A stretch of 36,770 nucleotides of DNA, from contig JAZLMM010000027.1 of the NCBI GenBank assembly GCA_045598705.1, positions 1 to 36,770 of the forward strand. The letters run 5' to 3'. This stretch comes from Scatonaster sp045598705. GTDB taxonomy: Bacteria; Bacillota; Clostridia; Saccharofermentanales; Saccharofermentanaceae. Of this stretch, positions 22,636 through 31,170 are shown piece by piece. The notes under the pieces were generated by a model. The model had not been told where the DNA came from. It did no database searches and worked only from the letters and a program-made list of their open reading frames with translations. Each line of letters starts with the position of its first letter. Positions within the stretch are counted from its first letter, which is position 1. The translations under genes were made by a program, and so were the position numbers.

Positions 22636-23916
22636 TCAATCCTTACTCTCCATCATTTTCTCAACAGCCATCATGACCGCCAACTTCACCTGTTCAAAAA
22701 CCAGTCCACCCTGCATATATACCAGATATGGAGGTTTAACAGGACCATCTGCAGAGAATTCAATCGAAGCGCCTTGCACGAAAGAACCTGCTGCCATCAC
22801 GACTTCCGCGTCATATCCTGGCATCGCCCACGGTTCCGGTGCCACAAAAGAGTCCACCGGTGAGCAACTCTGCACATTTCTACAAAAGTTTACCATTTGT
22901 TCCGCATTTGGGAAAGCCACACTTTGAACGATATCACCACGCAGTGCATCGAATGCAGGTTCCGGACGGCATCCTGCCATCTCCAGCATCTTCGCTGCAA
23001 ATACAGCGCCCTTAAGAGCTTCCGCAACTACGTGCGGCGCCATGAAGAGGCCCTGCGCAATCTGTCTATTGAAGCCTAAGCTCGGCCCAACGTGACTGCC
23101 AAGTCCAGGTGCAGTCACTCTCTCCGCCACTCGTTCTACGAGATCCTTACGTCCACAAACATAAGCACCGGACGGACAGATTCCTCCACCTGCATTCTTG
23201 ATCAGGGATCCTGCACAGAGGTCTGCGCCCAGTGCGCAAGGCTCCTGTGTCTCTACGAACTCGCCGTAACAGTTATCGACGAACACAATAATGTCCTTAG
23301 AAATACTCTTTACAAGATCTACGACAGCCTTGATGTCCTCTGCGCGGAGGCATCTTCTTGAGGTATAGCCTTTCGATTTCTGGAGGAAAACCACTTTCGT
23401 TTCCGGACGGATGGCCGCTCGGATCGCTTCCAGATCCGGCGAACCATCTTCTTTCAACTGTACTTCGTTATACTTCATTCCGTAATCAAGTAAAGACCCG
23501 GTAAAATCACCTTCTTCTTTACCAATGCCCAGAGCCGAGGCAAGTGTATCGTACGGACGTCCGCTTACCGCAAGCAGCTCTTCACCCGGTTTCAGTATGC
23601 CAAATAGGCAAGCTACCAGGATCTGCGTACCACAAGTCACCTGAATGCGGACATACGCTGCTTCTGCACCAAATAGGCGAGCATACATCTCCTCGATCTT
23701 CTCTCGCCCCATATCGTCATACCCATAGCCTGTAGTACCGCCAAGGTGTGCTTCAGCAAAGTGCGCTTCGCGAAATGCATCCAGCACACGTAACTGGTTG
23801 ATCTCGCGAATTTCTTCAATTCTCTGAAATACAGATGAAGCGGTGGTCATCGCTTCAGAAGCCATCTGAACCACCGCATCGCTGATTCCGTATTGTGTAT
23901 ATGGATTCGAATTCAT
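22636..23916 (-). CDS. Methionine gamma-lyase-family (aluminium-resistance-type) PLP enzyme
   Basis: This 426-residue fold-type I PLP enzyme belongs to the Met_gamma_lyase/aluminium resistance family (Pfam 06838 type). Visible motifs are HLGGTTGYGYDDMGRE near the N-terminus, VTCGTQILVACLFGILKPGE (cofactor loop), IIVFVDNCYGEFVE (Asp that contacts the PLP ring) and SLIKNAGGGICPSGAYV (the PLP lysine). Members probably cleave carbon-sulfur bonds, releasing methanethiol, ammonia and a keto acid, but the substrate is not firmly known. It overlaps the ACT-domain gene by one base (TGATG) and precedes the HlyD-like gene by three bases. Linkage to amino-acid fermentation genes upstream fits a role in amino-acid catabolism. 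Confidence 0.88.
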   Translation of the reverse strand: MNSNPYTQYGISDAVVQMASEAMTTASSVFQRIEEIREINQLRVLDAFREAHFAEAHLGGTTGYGYDDMGREKIEEMYARLFGAEAAYVRIQVTCGTQILVACLFGILKPGEELLAVSGRPYDTLASALGIGKEEGDFTGSLLDYGMKYNEVQLKEDGSPDLEAIRAAIRPETKVVFLQKSKGYTSRRCLRAEDIKAVVDLVKSISKDIIVFVDNCYGEFVETQEPCALGADLCAGSLIKNAGGGICPSGAYVCGRKDLVERVAERVTAPGLGSHVGPSLGFNRQIAQGLFMAPHVVAEALKGAVFAAKMLEMAGCRPEPAFDALRGDIVQSVAFPNAEQMVNFCRNVQSCSPVDSFVAPEPWAMPGYDAEVVMAAGSFVQGASIEFSADGPVKPPYLVYMQGGLVFEQVKLAVMMAVEKMMESKD

Positions 23917-24347
23917 CAGATACCGTAAACCTCCTCAGGGTTCAATACCCGAATACCTGCCTCGTCAAACTTCGCGAGAACTGTATCCGGGTCCTGTACG
24001 CGGATCACAACCACCGCATCAGAAGATAATCTTCCAACATAGGCATAGATATACTCAAGTGAAACACCCGTTTCGGCTAGCGTAGCCAGTGCGTGGTCCA
24101 ATGTCCCCGGCTGATCTGAGATTGCTACCGCAATCACTGGGGAAGTCTTGACTGAGAAGCCTGCTTCCTGAAGTACAGCAAGTGCATCTTCCGGCTTATC
24201 CACAATCATACGGAGAATACCATAATCTGCCGTATCCGCTATAAAGAGTGCACGAATATCGATATTGGCCTTGCCCAAAGTCTTCGTAACCTCAGCAAGA
24301 CGTCCCATCTGGTTCTCTAGAAAAACGTTAATCTGCTTGACGAGCAT
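23916..24347 (-). CDS. Tandem ACT-domain protein, probable amino-acid sensor
   Basis: This 143-residue protein consists of two ACT domains: about 3-68 (VFLENQMGRLAEVTKTLGKA, then ALFIADTADYGILRMIV) and about 70-140 (IAVAISDQPGTLDHALATLA, then VSLEYIYAYVG). ACT domains bind amino acids and usually regulate metabolic enzymes. Stand-alone double-ACT proteins often accompany indolepyruvate oxidoreductase genes in anaerobes, as here (iorB lies 55 bases upstream). The likely ligand is an aromatic or other amino acid, by context only. The ATG is preceded by a purine-rich GGGGGCGGA site. Confidence 0.9.
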   Translation of the reverse strand: MLVKQINVFLENQMGRLAEVTKTLGKANIDIRALFIADTADYGILRMIVDKPEDALAVLQEAGFSVKTSPVIAVAISDQPGTLDHALATLAETGVSLEYIYAYVGRLSSDAVVVIRVQDPDTVLAKFDEAGIRVLNPEEVYGI

Positions 24348-24402
24348 ATGATCCGCCCCCTTTGATGGTTGATATTACTATTATACATCAAGAAGGCAGA
24401 AA

Positions 24403-24999
24403 TTATGCGAAGAAGTCACGTCCCATGTTAAAAGCCTGCAGATTCATTGGAATCAACTTCGCTTTGCTTGCGAAAGCCTCATTGATTGCTTCTTCCCACA
24501 GTTCCTTCGGGAAATCCATGCCGGCAGACAGTGCGCCTACCATAACCATATTTACTGCCTTGGAGCTACCACAGGAAAGCGCTGCAGACAGTGCGTCGAA
24601 CTCAATAACTTTTGCATGATCGGAAGCTGATGCCGTAAGAGAATCCTTGATATTCTCCGGATATTCAGCATTACCAAGCAAAACCGGCAGCGACTTGATC
24701 TTCTGGGAATTGACCAGCATGATGCCGTCTTTCTTCAGCAGATTCGCCCATCGAACGGATTCAACTTCCTCGAAAGCAAGTACATAGTCCGCCATGCCTT
24801 CCTCAATGATTGGGGAATACACTTTCTCACCCATTCTGACATATGTAATAACTGAACCACCGCGTTGGCTCATGCCATGTACCTCAGACACCTTGATGTC
24901 TAAGCCCTGCTTCATGGCAAGGATACCGAGAAGCTTACCGGCAATCAGTGTTCCCTGTCCGCCGACACCGGCGAGTACGATTGAAATATCCTTAGCCAT
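24403..24999 (-). CDS. iorB: Indolepyruvate:ferredoxin oxidoreductase, beta subunit
   Basis: This 198-residue gamma-type subunit of the 2-oxoacid:ferredoxin oxidoreductase family has SIVLAGVGGQGTLIAGKLL at the N-terminus, KVSEVHGMSQRGGSVITYVR, and VNMVMVGALSAGMDFPKELW near the C-terminus. With IorA it oxidatively decarboxylates arylpyruvates (from transamination of Trp, Phe, Tyr) to aryl-acetyl-CoA, reducing ferredoxin. I chose ATG 24999, which follows the iorA stop codon by one base and uses an AAGGAGG site inside the end of iorA. The 28-residue extension to 25083 is overlap with iorA. Confidence 0.93.
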   Translation of the reverse strand: MAKDISIVLAGVGGQGTLIAGKLLGILAMKQGLDIKVSEVHGMSQRGGSVITYVRMGEKVYSPIIEEGMADYVLAFEEVESVRWANLLKKDGIMLVNSQKIKSLPVLLGNAEYPENIKDSLTASASDHAKVIEFDALSAALSCGSSKAVNMVMVGALSAGMDFPKELWEEAINEAFASKAKLIPMNLQAFNMGRDFFA

Positions 25000-25000
25000 C

Positions 25001-26770
25001 TTATGTTTCCTCCTTCTTGGAAAGTGCATCGAACTTACACATATTGATGCAAAGACCACATGCATTACAAGCCTCTGGATCAATCACCGGCTTCTTGTCC
25101 GGGCCGGCTACCAATGCCGGGCACATGATGCGTGAGCATGCACCGCACTTCTTGCACTTCTCATCGTCTAGAACAATGGAGACGCCCTTCGGCTTCTTGC
25201 CAGTCGGAATCAGCGCACAAGGACGACGAACGATGATTACAGATACGCAATCCTTTGCAATCTCTTCTTTGACGACCTTCTCGACTTCATAGGTATCGAC
25301 CGGATCTACGGTACGAACAGAAGTCACACCTACACTACGGCACAATGTCTCCAGATCAATCGCCGGAGCCGGCTGCAGACGGATATTCTTACCGGAAGCA
25401 GGATTCTGCTGATGACCGGTCATTCCCGTAATGGAATTGTCCAGAATCATGACCGTGATGGCGCTCTGGTTATATACTGCGTTAACGAGGTTCGTAATAC
25501 CGGAATGCAGGAAGGTAGAGTCACCGATAACAGCAACCGTCTTCTTGCTGTCTTCGCCATCAGACGCCTTGTCAAAACCGTGAGCCATACCCACCGAAGC
25601 ACCCATACAGACGGAAACATCCATCGCTGCTGTCGGTGGCAGTGTACCCAGTGTGTAGCATCCGATATCGCCCATGACCTGAACCTTCGCACGATTGAGT
25701 GCAAGGAACATACCCTTGTGCGGGCAACCGGCGCAAAGAAGCGGCGGACGACCTGGAGCTGTCGGCAGGTTGTCGAGGTCCAGTGCTTTTTCAGGAAGCG
25801 CATCAGAAGACAACGCAGAACGAATCATTCTGGATGTGTATTCACCCTGCAAAGTGAAGAGTTCCTTACCTTCGCAAGCGATACCTGCAGCCTTGATTTC
25901 CGTTTCCATGAAAGGATCCAGTTCTTCCACGATAACCAGGCGATCAACCCTCGAAGCAAAATCACGAATCAGATCCATCGGAAGCGGCCATACGCAACCA
26001 AGTTTCAGTACTGATGCAGTCGGCACAGCTTCCTTCACATACTGATAGGAAGCACCGGCTGTGACGATACCAAGCTTGGTATCGTTCATCTCAAGTTTAT
26101 GGATACCCATACCAAGGAACTCCTCATTGGAAGCCTTGGCAATATCCAACATTCTCTGCTCAACGACCACGTGACGCTTGATTGCCATCGCCGGCATCAT
26201 GACGTACTTATTTACGTTCTTCTCGTAAGGACGAACGACGATGTCCTCCGGATCTGCAAGTTCTACAAGTGAACGAGAGTGAGAAACACGCGTATGCATA
26301 CGAAGAATCACAGGCGTATCGAAACGTTCAGACAATGCAAAAGCAATCTTCGCAAAATCTTTACTCTCCTGACTGTCAGAAGGCTCGAGCATCATAATCT
26401 TGGAAGCACGTGCGTAGTGACGGCTATCTTGCTCATCCTGGGAGCTATGCATGCCCGGGTCATCTGCAACAACAAAAACTAAACCACCGTTCACACCTTC
26501 GTAAGATGCGGTAAACATTGGGTCTGCTGCAACATTCATACCGACGTGCTTCATACATGTCATGGCTCTTGCACCACGAACGGAAGCACCGATAGCCACT
26601 TCGGACGCAACCTTCTCGTTGGTTGCCCACTCGCAGTAGATGCGGTCATATGTAGCAATGGTCTCTGTAATCTCTGTACTCGGGGTGCCCGGATAGGAGG
26701 AAACAACCTTCACTCCTGCTTCGTAAGCGCCACGTGCGACAGCTTCGTTACCTAACATAATCTGTTTCAC
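25001..26770 (-). CDS. iorA: Indolepyruvate:ferredoxin oxidoreductase, alpha subunit
   Basis: This 589-residue protein has a pyruvate:ferredoxin-oxidoreductase-type N-terminal domain (GNEAVARGAYEAGVKVVSSY, PGTPSTEITE), a TPP-binding domain (about 340-500: CAGCPHKGMFLAL, GDIGCYTLG, VIGDSTFLHSGITNLVNAVY) and two C-terminal 4Fe-4S clusters (CKKCGACSRIMCP at about 540 and CNACGLCINMC at about 570). It uses CoA, TPP and ferredoxin for anaerobic aromatic amino-acid breakdown. It begins with GTG (26768-26770), with GAGGT upstream. iorB follows directly. A sodium:solute symporter gene lies 84 bases upstream and may feed the pathway. Confidence 0.95.
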   Translation of the reverse strand: MKQIMLGNEAVARGAYEAGVKVVSSYPGTPSTEITETIATYDRIYCEWATNEKVASEVAIGASVRGARAMTCMKHVGMNVAADPMFTASYEGVNGGLVFVVADDPGMHSSQDEQDSRHYARASKIMMLEPSDSQESKDFAKIAFALSERFDTPVILRMHTRVSHSRSLVELADPEDIVVRPYEKNVNKYVMMPAMAIKRHVVVEQRMLDIAKASNEEFLGMGIHKLEMNDTKLGIVTAGASYQYVKEAVPTASVLKLGCVWPLPMDLIRDFASRVDRLVIVEELDPFMETEIKAAGIACEGKELFTLQGEYTSRMIRSALSSDALPEKALDLDNLPTAPGRPPLLCAGCPHKGMFLALNRAKVQVMGDIGCYTLGTLPPTAAMDVSVCMGASVGMAHGFDKASDGEDSKKTVAVIGDSTFLHSGITNLVNAVYNQSAITVMILDNSITGMTGHQQNPASGKNIRLQPAPAIDLETLCRSVGVTSVRTVDPVDTYEVEKVVKEEIAKDCVSVIIVRRPCALIPTGKKPKGVSIVLDDEKCKKCGACSRIMCPALVAGPDKKPVIDPEACNACGLCINMCKFDALSKKEET

Positions 26771-26854
26771 TTTGCGTACCTCACTTTATGTATAAATAGA
26801 TGAACTATTAAATTGCACCCCAATATTGTACCATTCTTTTCGCATTTAGGCGCA

Positions 26855-28438
26855 TCAATTCTCAATCTGAATGTCAGCAAAAGCCTTGTCTACGACATCT
26901 TTCTTCAACTTCGGCGTAATCCAAGACACGATTGGAACAATGATTAATCCGAATACCATGGCAAAAGCACCTGCATTGATTGCAGAAGACAAGTTGAGCG
27001 GGCAATCCGGGAATTTGAAATTGTGTCCGAAAAGTGCGCCGTTACTGAGAATCAAGTGGGAGACCGTAATGCCGACGCCACTAATGAAAGATGCCCATAC
27101 AGCTGATTTGGTGACGCCCTTCCAGAACAGACCGTACAAGAACGGTGCAAGGAAAGAGCCGGCCATTGCGCCCCATGAGATGGACATCAACTTCGTGATG
27201 TACATGTCATTGGAACGATAAGAATAAATAGCAAGAGCCATCGAAACCAGTACGAAGAAAGCAAGAAGCAGACGAATGATGCTGACCTTCTTCTTCTCAC
27301 TCATATCTTTGATGATGTTACCGGAGATGACATCCAGTGTAATGGTTGAACTAGAAGTCAGCACCAACGAAGTTAATGTCGACATGGAAGCAGACAGCAC
27401 CAAGACTACCAAGATAGCAACCAGAACAGCCGGAACCGCTGTCTCGAGTACCTTCGGCATAACCATATCCATATTCAGACTTCCCGAAGAAGTGGTGATT
27501 TCTTCCGGAGATACGAAGATTCGACCGAAACCACCCATGAAATACGAACCGCCGGCAATAATGATGGCAAAGATCGTCGATACAATTGTAGCAGTATGGA
27601 CAGACTTATCGTCCTTGATGGAATAGAATTTCTGTACCATCTGAGGAAGTCCCCACGTACCCAGAGAAGTCAGAATAACAACGCCAATCAAGTTGATTGG
27701 GTCTGGTCCAAACAATGAAGAATACACGCCCTGGAACGAAGAACCGTCGGCTGCTGGAATCTTCGAAAGCTCAGACAGAGAACCTGTCAGGCCACCGTTC
27801 TGATTCAGAACGCAGACCAGTGTAAGAATGATTCCTACAATCATAATCGTACCTTGAATAAAGTCGTTGATTGCGGTTGACATATAACCACCAAGAATTA
27901 CATAAGTGGCTGCAAGTACGCTCATCACGATAATGCACAATTCATAGCCATAAGAAATACGGTCCAGACGAAGTGCATTGGTAAAGAGATAAGATAGTCC
28001 GTTGAATACCGAGGCGGAATACGGAATCATGAATACGAAGATAATTAATGCTGCAGTAATACGAAGCGCTTTGGAATCGTACCGTTTTCCAAAGAAATCA
28101 GGCATCGTCGTCGTATTGAGTGTCTTCGTCATAATACGGCAACGCTTACCCAGAATGACCCATGCGGCCAATGAACCGATAAATGCATTACCAAGACCAA
28201 TCCACAGCGCAGATACGCCGAAATCCCATCCGAACTTTCCTGAATATCCGATGAAAATAACTGCCGAGAAATACGTGGCACCAAATGAGAATGCAGTCAG
28301 CCACGGTCCTACCCTTCTACCACCGAGTACGAAAGAAGAAACATCTGTAGTGTGTTTCTTCGAGTACACGCCTACGCCAATGATCATTGCGAAGAACACA
28401 ACAATGACCGCCCCGTAAAGGAGATCTAAAGAATCCAT
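26855..28438 (-). CDS. Sodium:solute symporter (SSS family)
   Basis: This 527-residue polytopic protein has about 13 membrane helices and the SSS-family pattern: VSSFVLGGRRVGPWLTAFSF and SFGATYFSAVIFIGYSGKFG in the first helices, ILGGYMSTAINDFIQG mid-protein, and GTWGLPQMVQKFYSIKD after helix 7. The family couples sodium entry to uptake of proline, pantothenate, sugars, acetate or other solutes, and the substrate cannot be read from sequence alone. Its position directly upstream of iorAB suggests an amino acid or aryl acid, an inference only. The start has AAGGATGGTAGGAT upstream. It is the likely first gene of the long minus-strand run down to sepF. Confidence 0.88.
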   Translation of the reverse strand: MDSLDLLYGAVIVVFFAMIIGVGVYSKKHTTDVSSFVLGGRRVGPWLTAFSFGATYFSAVIFIGYSGKFGWDFGVSALWIGLGNAFIGSLAAWVILGKRCRIMTKTLNTTTMPDFFGKRYDSKALRITAALIIFVFMIPYSASVFNGLSYLFTNALRLDRISYGYELCIIVMSVLAATYVILGGYMSTAINDFIQGTIMIVGIILTLVCVLNQNGGLTGSLSELSKIPAADGSSFQGVYSSLFGPDPINLIGVVILTSLGTWGLPQMVQKFYSIKDDKSVHTATIVSTIFAIIIAGGSYFMGGFGRIFVSPEEITTSSGSLNMDMVMPKVLETAVPAVLVAILVVLVLSASMSTLTSLVLTSSSTITLDVISGNIIKDMSEKKKVSIIRLLLAFFVLVSMALAIYSYRSNDMYITKLMSISWGAMAGSFLAPFLYGLFWKGVTKSAVWASFISGVGITVSHLILSNGALFGHNFKFPDCPLNLSSAINAGAFAMVFGLIIVPIVSWITPKLKKDVVDKAFADIQIEN

Positions 28439-28454
28439 ATCCTACCATCCTTCT

Positions 28455-28498
28455 GCTGTCAAATCATGGACAGCCCTACTATAATCTACTTGCGCAAG
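28455..28498. promoter_or_regulatory. Two inverted repeats upstream of the symporter-ior operon
   Basis: GCTGTC (28455-28460) pairs with GACAGC (28469-28474). CTTGCGCAAG (28489-28498) is a perfect ten-base palindrome. Both lie in the 119-base gap before the symporter, near a weak minus-strand TTGATT/TATGTA promoter candidate further upstream. They are candidate leader hairpin and operator. Confidence 0.35.
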
Positions 28499-28557
28499 AA
28501 TACCCCCAGCGCATAACTACATACCCATGATATCAGAGAAAATCAAAGTTGCAAGGA

Positions 28558-29340
28558 TTATTCGATAAAAAAAGTGTCGCCGGAAGAAAAATCATGAAGT
28601 CTTTCACCAACTTCATCCTTCAGGAACAAGAATTGCTCTCTTCCCGTGCAATGTCCGGTATAGAAATCGGCACGAGCATTATGAATGGCTTTCGCCGCTT
28701 CAAGAAGATCTTCTTCATCCCACAACACGTCATACTTCATGAAATGGAATCCACCAACAAAATGGTCGAAACGAAAGGCGTAGATCAGATTAATCAGACC
28801 GCAGTGAGAACATCCACTGAATAGAGTATAGGAATATTCCTCATGGATCATAAGGTACATCTCATGTTCAAATTTATCATTCTCCATGTAGGTTCCACGC
28901 TTTACACGAAGTCCATGAGTCACGATGGGTTGTTTACGATTCTTGAGTGTTACGAAAGACAATTCGTCATCGATCTGAATGTCATCTCTCACCTTGATAA
29001 TACGCGGGTGTCCGTCTACCGTCGGATCTAGGCCAATGTATTCATTTCGATTGTTATAGTGTGGCTCAAAAGCCAATTCGTGCATATAGACATTGGCGAT
29101 TTTATTGATGTCCAGGAAAGCCAGAAGTCCACCGCCGTGATCATAATGACCGTGGGAAAGAAATGCAATGTCTACAAGTCCAAGGTTGACACCGATCCGC
29201 TCAGCGTTAGCAATGAAGTTGTTACTGGCACCGAAATCGAAGAGGATCTTATGTCGAGCCGTCTCAATATACAGACTTAATCCATGTTCGCTCAAACAAC
29301 TAGAACGAGATGTATTTTCTGATAGTACTACAACTTTCAT
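28558..29340 (-). CDS. Metallo-beta-lactamase-fold hydrolase
   Basis: This 260-residue protein has an intact MBL metal site: HGHYDHGGG (the HxHxDH motif at about residues 63-71), a His in FSGCSHCGLINL (about 175-185) and a late GHCTG (about 230). The layout, with LSENTSRSSCLSEHGLSLYI at the start and KILFDFGAS, matches the subgroup annotated as dihydropterin-ribofuranosylaminobenzene-phosphate synthase-like, also seen in MBL-type hydrolases of unknown substrate. It is probably cytoplasmic. It has its own promoter (29364-29392). The downstream symporter gene begins 119 bases later. The precise substrate is unknown. Confidence 0.85.
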   Translation of the reverse strand: MKVVVLSENTSRSSCLSEHGLSLYIETARHKILFDFGASNNFIANAERIGVNLGLVDIAFLSHGHYDHGGGLLAFLDINKIANVYMHELAFEPHYNNRNEYIGLDPTVDGHPRIIKVRDDIQIDDELSFVTLKNRKQPIVTHGLRVKRGTYMENDKFEHEMYLMIHEEYSYTLFSGCSHCGLINLIYAFRFDHFVGGFHFMKYDVLWDEEDLLEAAKAIHNARADFYTGHCTGREQFLFLKDEVGERLHDFSSGDTFFIE

Positions 29341-29363
29341 GGCTTTCCTCTTTTCTTTCTCCT

Positions 29364-29392
29364 TTTATACTAATCATCATATCGCAAATCAA
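29364..29392 (-). promoter_or_regulatory. Promoter of the MBL-fold hydrolase gene
   Basis: Minus-strand TTGATT (29387-29392) and TATAAA (29364-29369) are separated by 17 bases, about 24 bases before the start codon. This leaves a short leader with GAGGAAAG as ribosome binding site. Confidence 0.6.
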
Positions 29393-29402
29393 ATAATAAT
29401 AC

Positions 29403-29436
29403 AAAAAAAGGACCGTCTCTTCAAAAGAGACAGTCC
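29403..29436 (-). terminator. Terminator of the tRNA-Leu gene
   Basis: An 11-base stem (29410-29420 with 29426-29436) has a five-base loop and is followed on the minus strand by seven T residues (complement of 29403-29409). It lies 13 bases after the tRNA 3' end. Confidence 0.9.
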
Positions 29437-29448
29437 CTCTCAAACTTC

Positions 29449-29531
29449 TGGTGCGGCGAACGGGACTTGAACCCGTATGGTCGCCCACACGCCCCTCAAA
29501 CGTGCGCGTCTGCCAATTCCGCCACCGCCGC
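29449..29531 (-). tRNA. tRNA-Leu, anticodon GAG
   Basis: The 83-base minus-strand sequence folds as a tRNA with encoded CCA. The acceptor stem GCGGCGG pairs with TCGCCGC. The D arm contains GGAATTGGCAGAC. The anticodon stem CACGT/GCGTG encloses loop TTGAGGG, with U33 followed by GAG. A short class II variable arm (TGG GCGA CCA) and T arm ACGGG TTCAAGT CCCGT follow. The variable arm and the anticodon identify leucine, reading CUC and CUU codons. It is a single tRNA unit with its own consensus promoter and terminator. Confidence 0.95.
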
Positions 29532-29551
29532 ATGGCCTTAAAGCATGAATT

Positions 29552-29580
29552 ATTATACTTATAGACTTAATGCGTGTCAA
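29552..29580 (-). promoter_or_regulatory. Consensus promoter of tRNA-Leu
   Basis: A perfect TTGACA (29575-29580), 17-base spacer and perfect TATAAT (29552-29557) on the minus strand lie 20 bases upstream of the tRNA 5' end. This is the strongest promoter in the window. Confidence 0.92.
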
Positions 29581-29613
29581 TAGTCATTTTCAGTTATCAT
29601 GTGGAAATATGTG

Positions 29614-29642
29614 TTCCGATTCTTTCATCAAAATGATAGAAT
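29614..29642 (+). promoter_or_regulatory. Promoter of the DHH phosphoesterase gene
   Basis: TTCCGA (29614-29619) and TAGAAT (29637-29642) are separated by 17 bases, 34 bases before the ATG at 29677. It is divergent from the tRNA promoter. Confidence 0.5.
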
Positions 29643-29676
29643 GATACCGACTTCATTTTCATTAGGAGGCACCAGC

Positions 29677-31170
29677 ATGAAACTATCTGATCTTCTATCT
29701 TATAAGGACATTGTCATCCAGTGTCACGATAATCCTGATGCAGATGCATTAGCCTGTGGTGCAGCAATGGTTTGGTACTTCCAGAAGATGAATCACCCTG
29801 CCCGCTTTATATACCGCGGAAGAAATGAGATCACCAAGAGCAATCTGCGAATCATGATCGATGCACTGGATATTCCGGTCTCCTACGAACCAGATCTTCA
29901 GGAGGTCTCAGATCTTCTGATTACAGTAGACTGTCAATATGGTGAACGTAATGTCACCACCACGAATGCCCCAACTGTAGCAACCATCGATCACCATCAG
30001 GTGGCAGGCCAAGTCCCAGCACTTTCTGAGATACGTAGCAATCTTTCCAGTTGTTCCACCATTATATGGGACTTGCTTCGCGATGAAGGGTTTGATCCAA
30101 ACACCGACAAGAACTTAGCCACCGCACTGTACTACGGTCTTTTTACCGATTCGAACCGTCTTTCAGAAGTCTCCCATCCTTTGGATCGAGACATGGTAGA
30201 CGCACTCACTTCTGTTCAGCGCACACTCATTACAAAAATGTGCAATTCGAATATTTCTCTGACTGAACTTCATATTTCCGGCAAAGCCATTCTGGATTGT
30301 CAGCACTTCGAAGATCATCGATACATGATCCTTGAAGCAGAACCATGTGATCCGAATATTCTTGGTGTCATCTCTGACTTTGCCCTGGAGACCGATAGCG
30401 TAGATGTAAATCTGGCCTACTATATCAAGTCTTATGAGATCAAGATCTCTGTGCGTAGCTGTATCAAAGAAGTTCACGCCAATGAGCTGGCTGCCTTCCT
30501 GACGGAAGGAATAGGTGGCGGTGGTGGCCACATTACCAAGGCCGGCGGTTCCATCCGTCCTGAGAAACTTGATATTCCCGCGAAGGAATACCTGTCCAAC
30601 CGCATGGCAGAGTATTTCCAGTTATATACCATCATGCATGCCAAGGAGACAGTGCTCGATACAGCGGACATGAAGGTGTACGAGAAGCTACCGCAGGAAG
30701 TCGGAACCGTCTGTCTGTCAGATCTTTTCCCACCAATGACGAAGCTTGAGATTCGTACATTGGAAGGCGATGTATCCGTCACGGTAGAAGAAGATACTTT
30801 CCTCATGATCGGTATCGAGGGCGAAGTCTATCCCATCAATCGTAAGAAACTTCTCAACAGTTACCGTTTCTTGGATCGTCCATATTCAAGACAATTCGAA
30901 TATGCACCAAGTGTGAAAGACCTCTCTTCCGGTGAGAAGATCAATGTCATGGCCCATGCGCAAGCCGTCATCAGCAATGGCGGTGGGCGCATCCTCGCAC
31001 GCCCCCTGACACAGGGTGTGAAGCTCTTCACCGCATGGGATGAAGAGAAATACTACCTCGGCAACAAAGGGGACTACATCGCTGTACGCGCAGAAGATGA
31101 GCATGACATCTACTTAATTAAAGAAAGACTCTTCCCTCTCCTCTACAAAGAAGCAGATTCCATTAATTGA
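29677..31170 (+). CDS. DHH/DHHA1-family phosphoesterase with a C-terminal extension
   Basis: The N-terminal half of this 497-residue protein is a DHH phosphoesterase: QCHDNPDADALACG (metal Asp residues), VSDLLITVDCQYG, ATIDHHQV (the DHH motif) and LYYGLFTDSNRL. It is followed by DHHA1 (about 230-320, with GIGGGGGHITKAGGSI). Metal ligands look intact, so it may hydrolyse short oligonucleotides or cyclic-dinucleotide products (NrnA/GdpP-like). The last 170 or so residues are extra and contain two similar segments (DTFLMIGIEGEVYPINRKKL and KYYLGNKGDYIAVRAEDEHD), resembling duplicated PGDYG-like domains. I chose ATG 29677 (TAGGAGG upstream). The 3' end overlaps the convergent TIR gene by eight bases. 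A link to c-di-AMP turnover is possible, given the cyclase in this window, but unproven. Confidence 0.88.
   Translation: MKLSDLLSYKDIVIQCHDNPDADALACGAAMVWYFQKMNHPARFIYRGRNEITKSNLRIMIDALDIPVSYEPDLQEVSDLLITVDCQYGERNVTTTNAPTVATIDHHQVAGQVPALSEIRSNLSSCSTIIWDLLRDEGFDPNTDKNLATALYYGLFTDSNRLSEVSHPLDRDMVDALTSVQRTLITKMCNSNISLTELHISGKAILDCQHFEDHRYMILEAEPCDPNILGVISDFALETDSVDVNLAYYIKSYEIKISVRSCIKEVHANELAAFLTEGIGGGGGHITKAGGSIRPEKLDIPAKEYLSNRMAEYFQLYTIMHAKETVLDTADMKVYEKLPQEVGTVCLSDLFPPMTKLEIRTLEGDVSVTVEEDTFLMIGIEGEVYPINRKKLLNSYRFLDRPYSRQFEYAPSVKDLSSGEKINVMAHAQAVISNGGGRILARPLTQGVKLFTAWDEEKYYLGNKGDYIAVRAEDEHDIYLIKERLFPLLYKEADSIN

Noticed and set aside
25412..26014. 200-residue plus-strand reading frame inside iorA
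   Set aside because: It is fully antisense to the conserved TPP domain of iorA, has no ribosome binding site and its composition is unlike a real protein (His/Arg-rich).
29449..29531. tRNA-Ser with anticodon UGA
   Set aside because: Shifting the anticodon loop by one base gives UGA, but the five-pair anticodon stem CACGT/GCGTG and U33 place the loop as TTGAGGG, so the anticodon is GAG (Leu).
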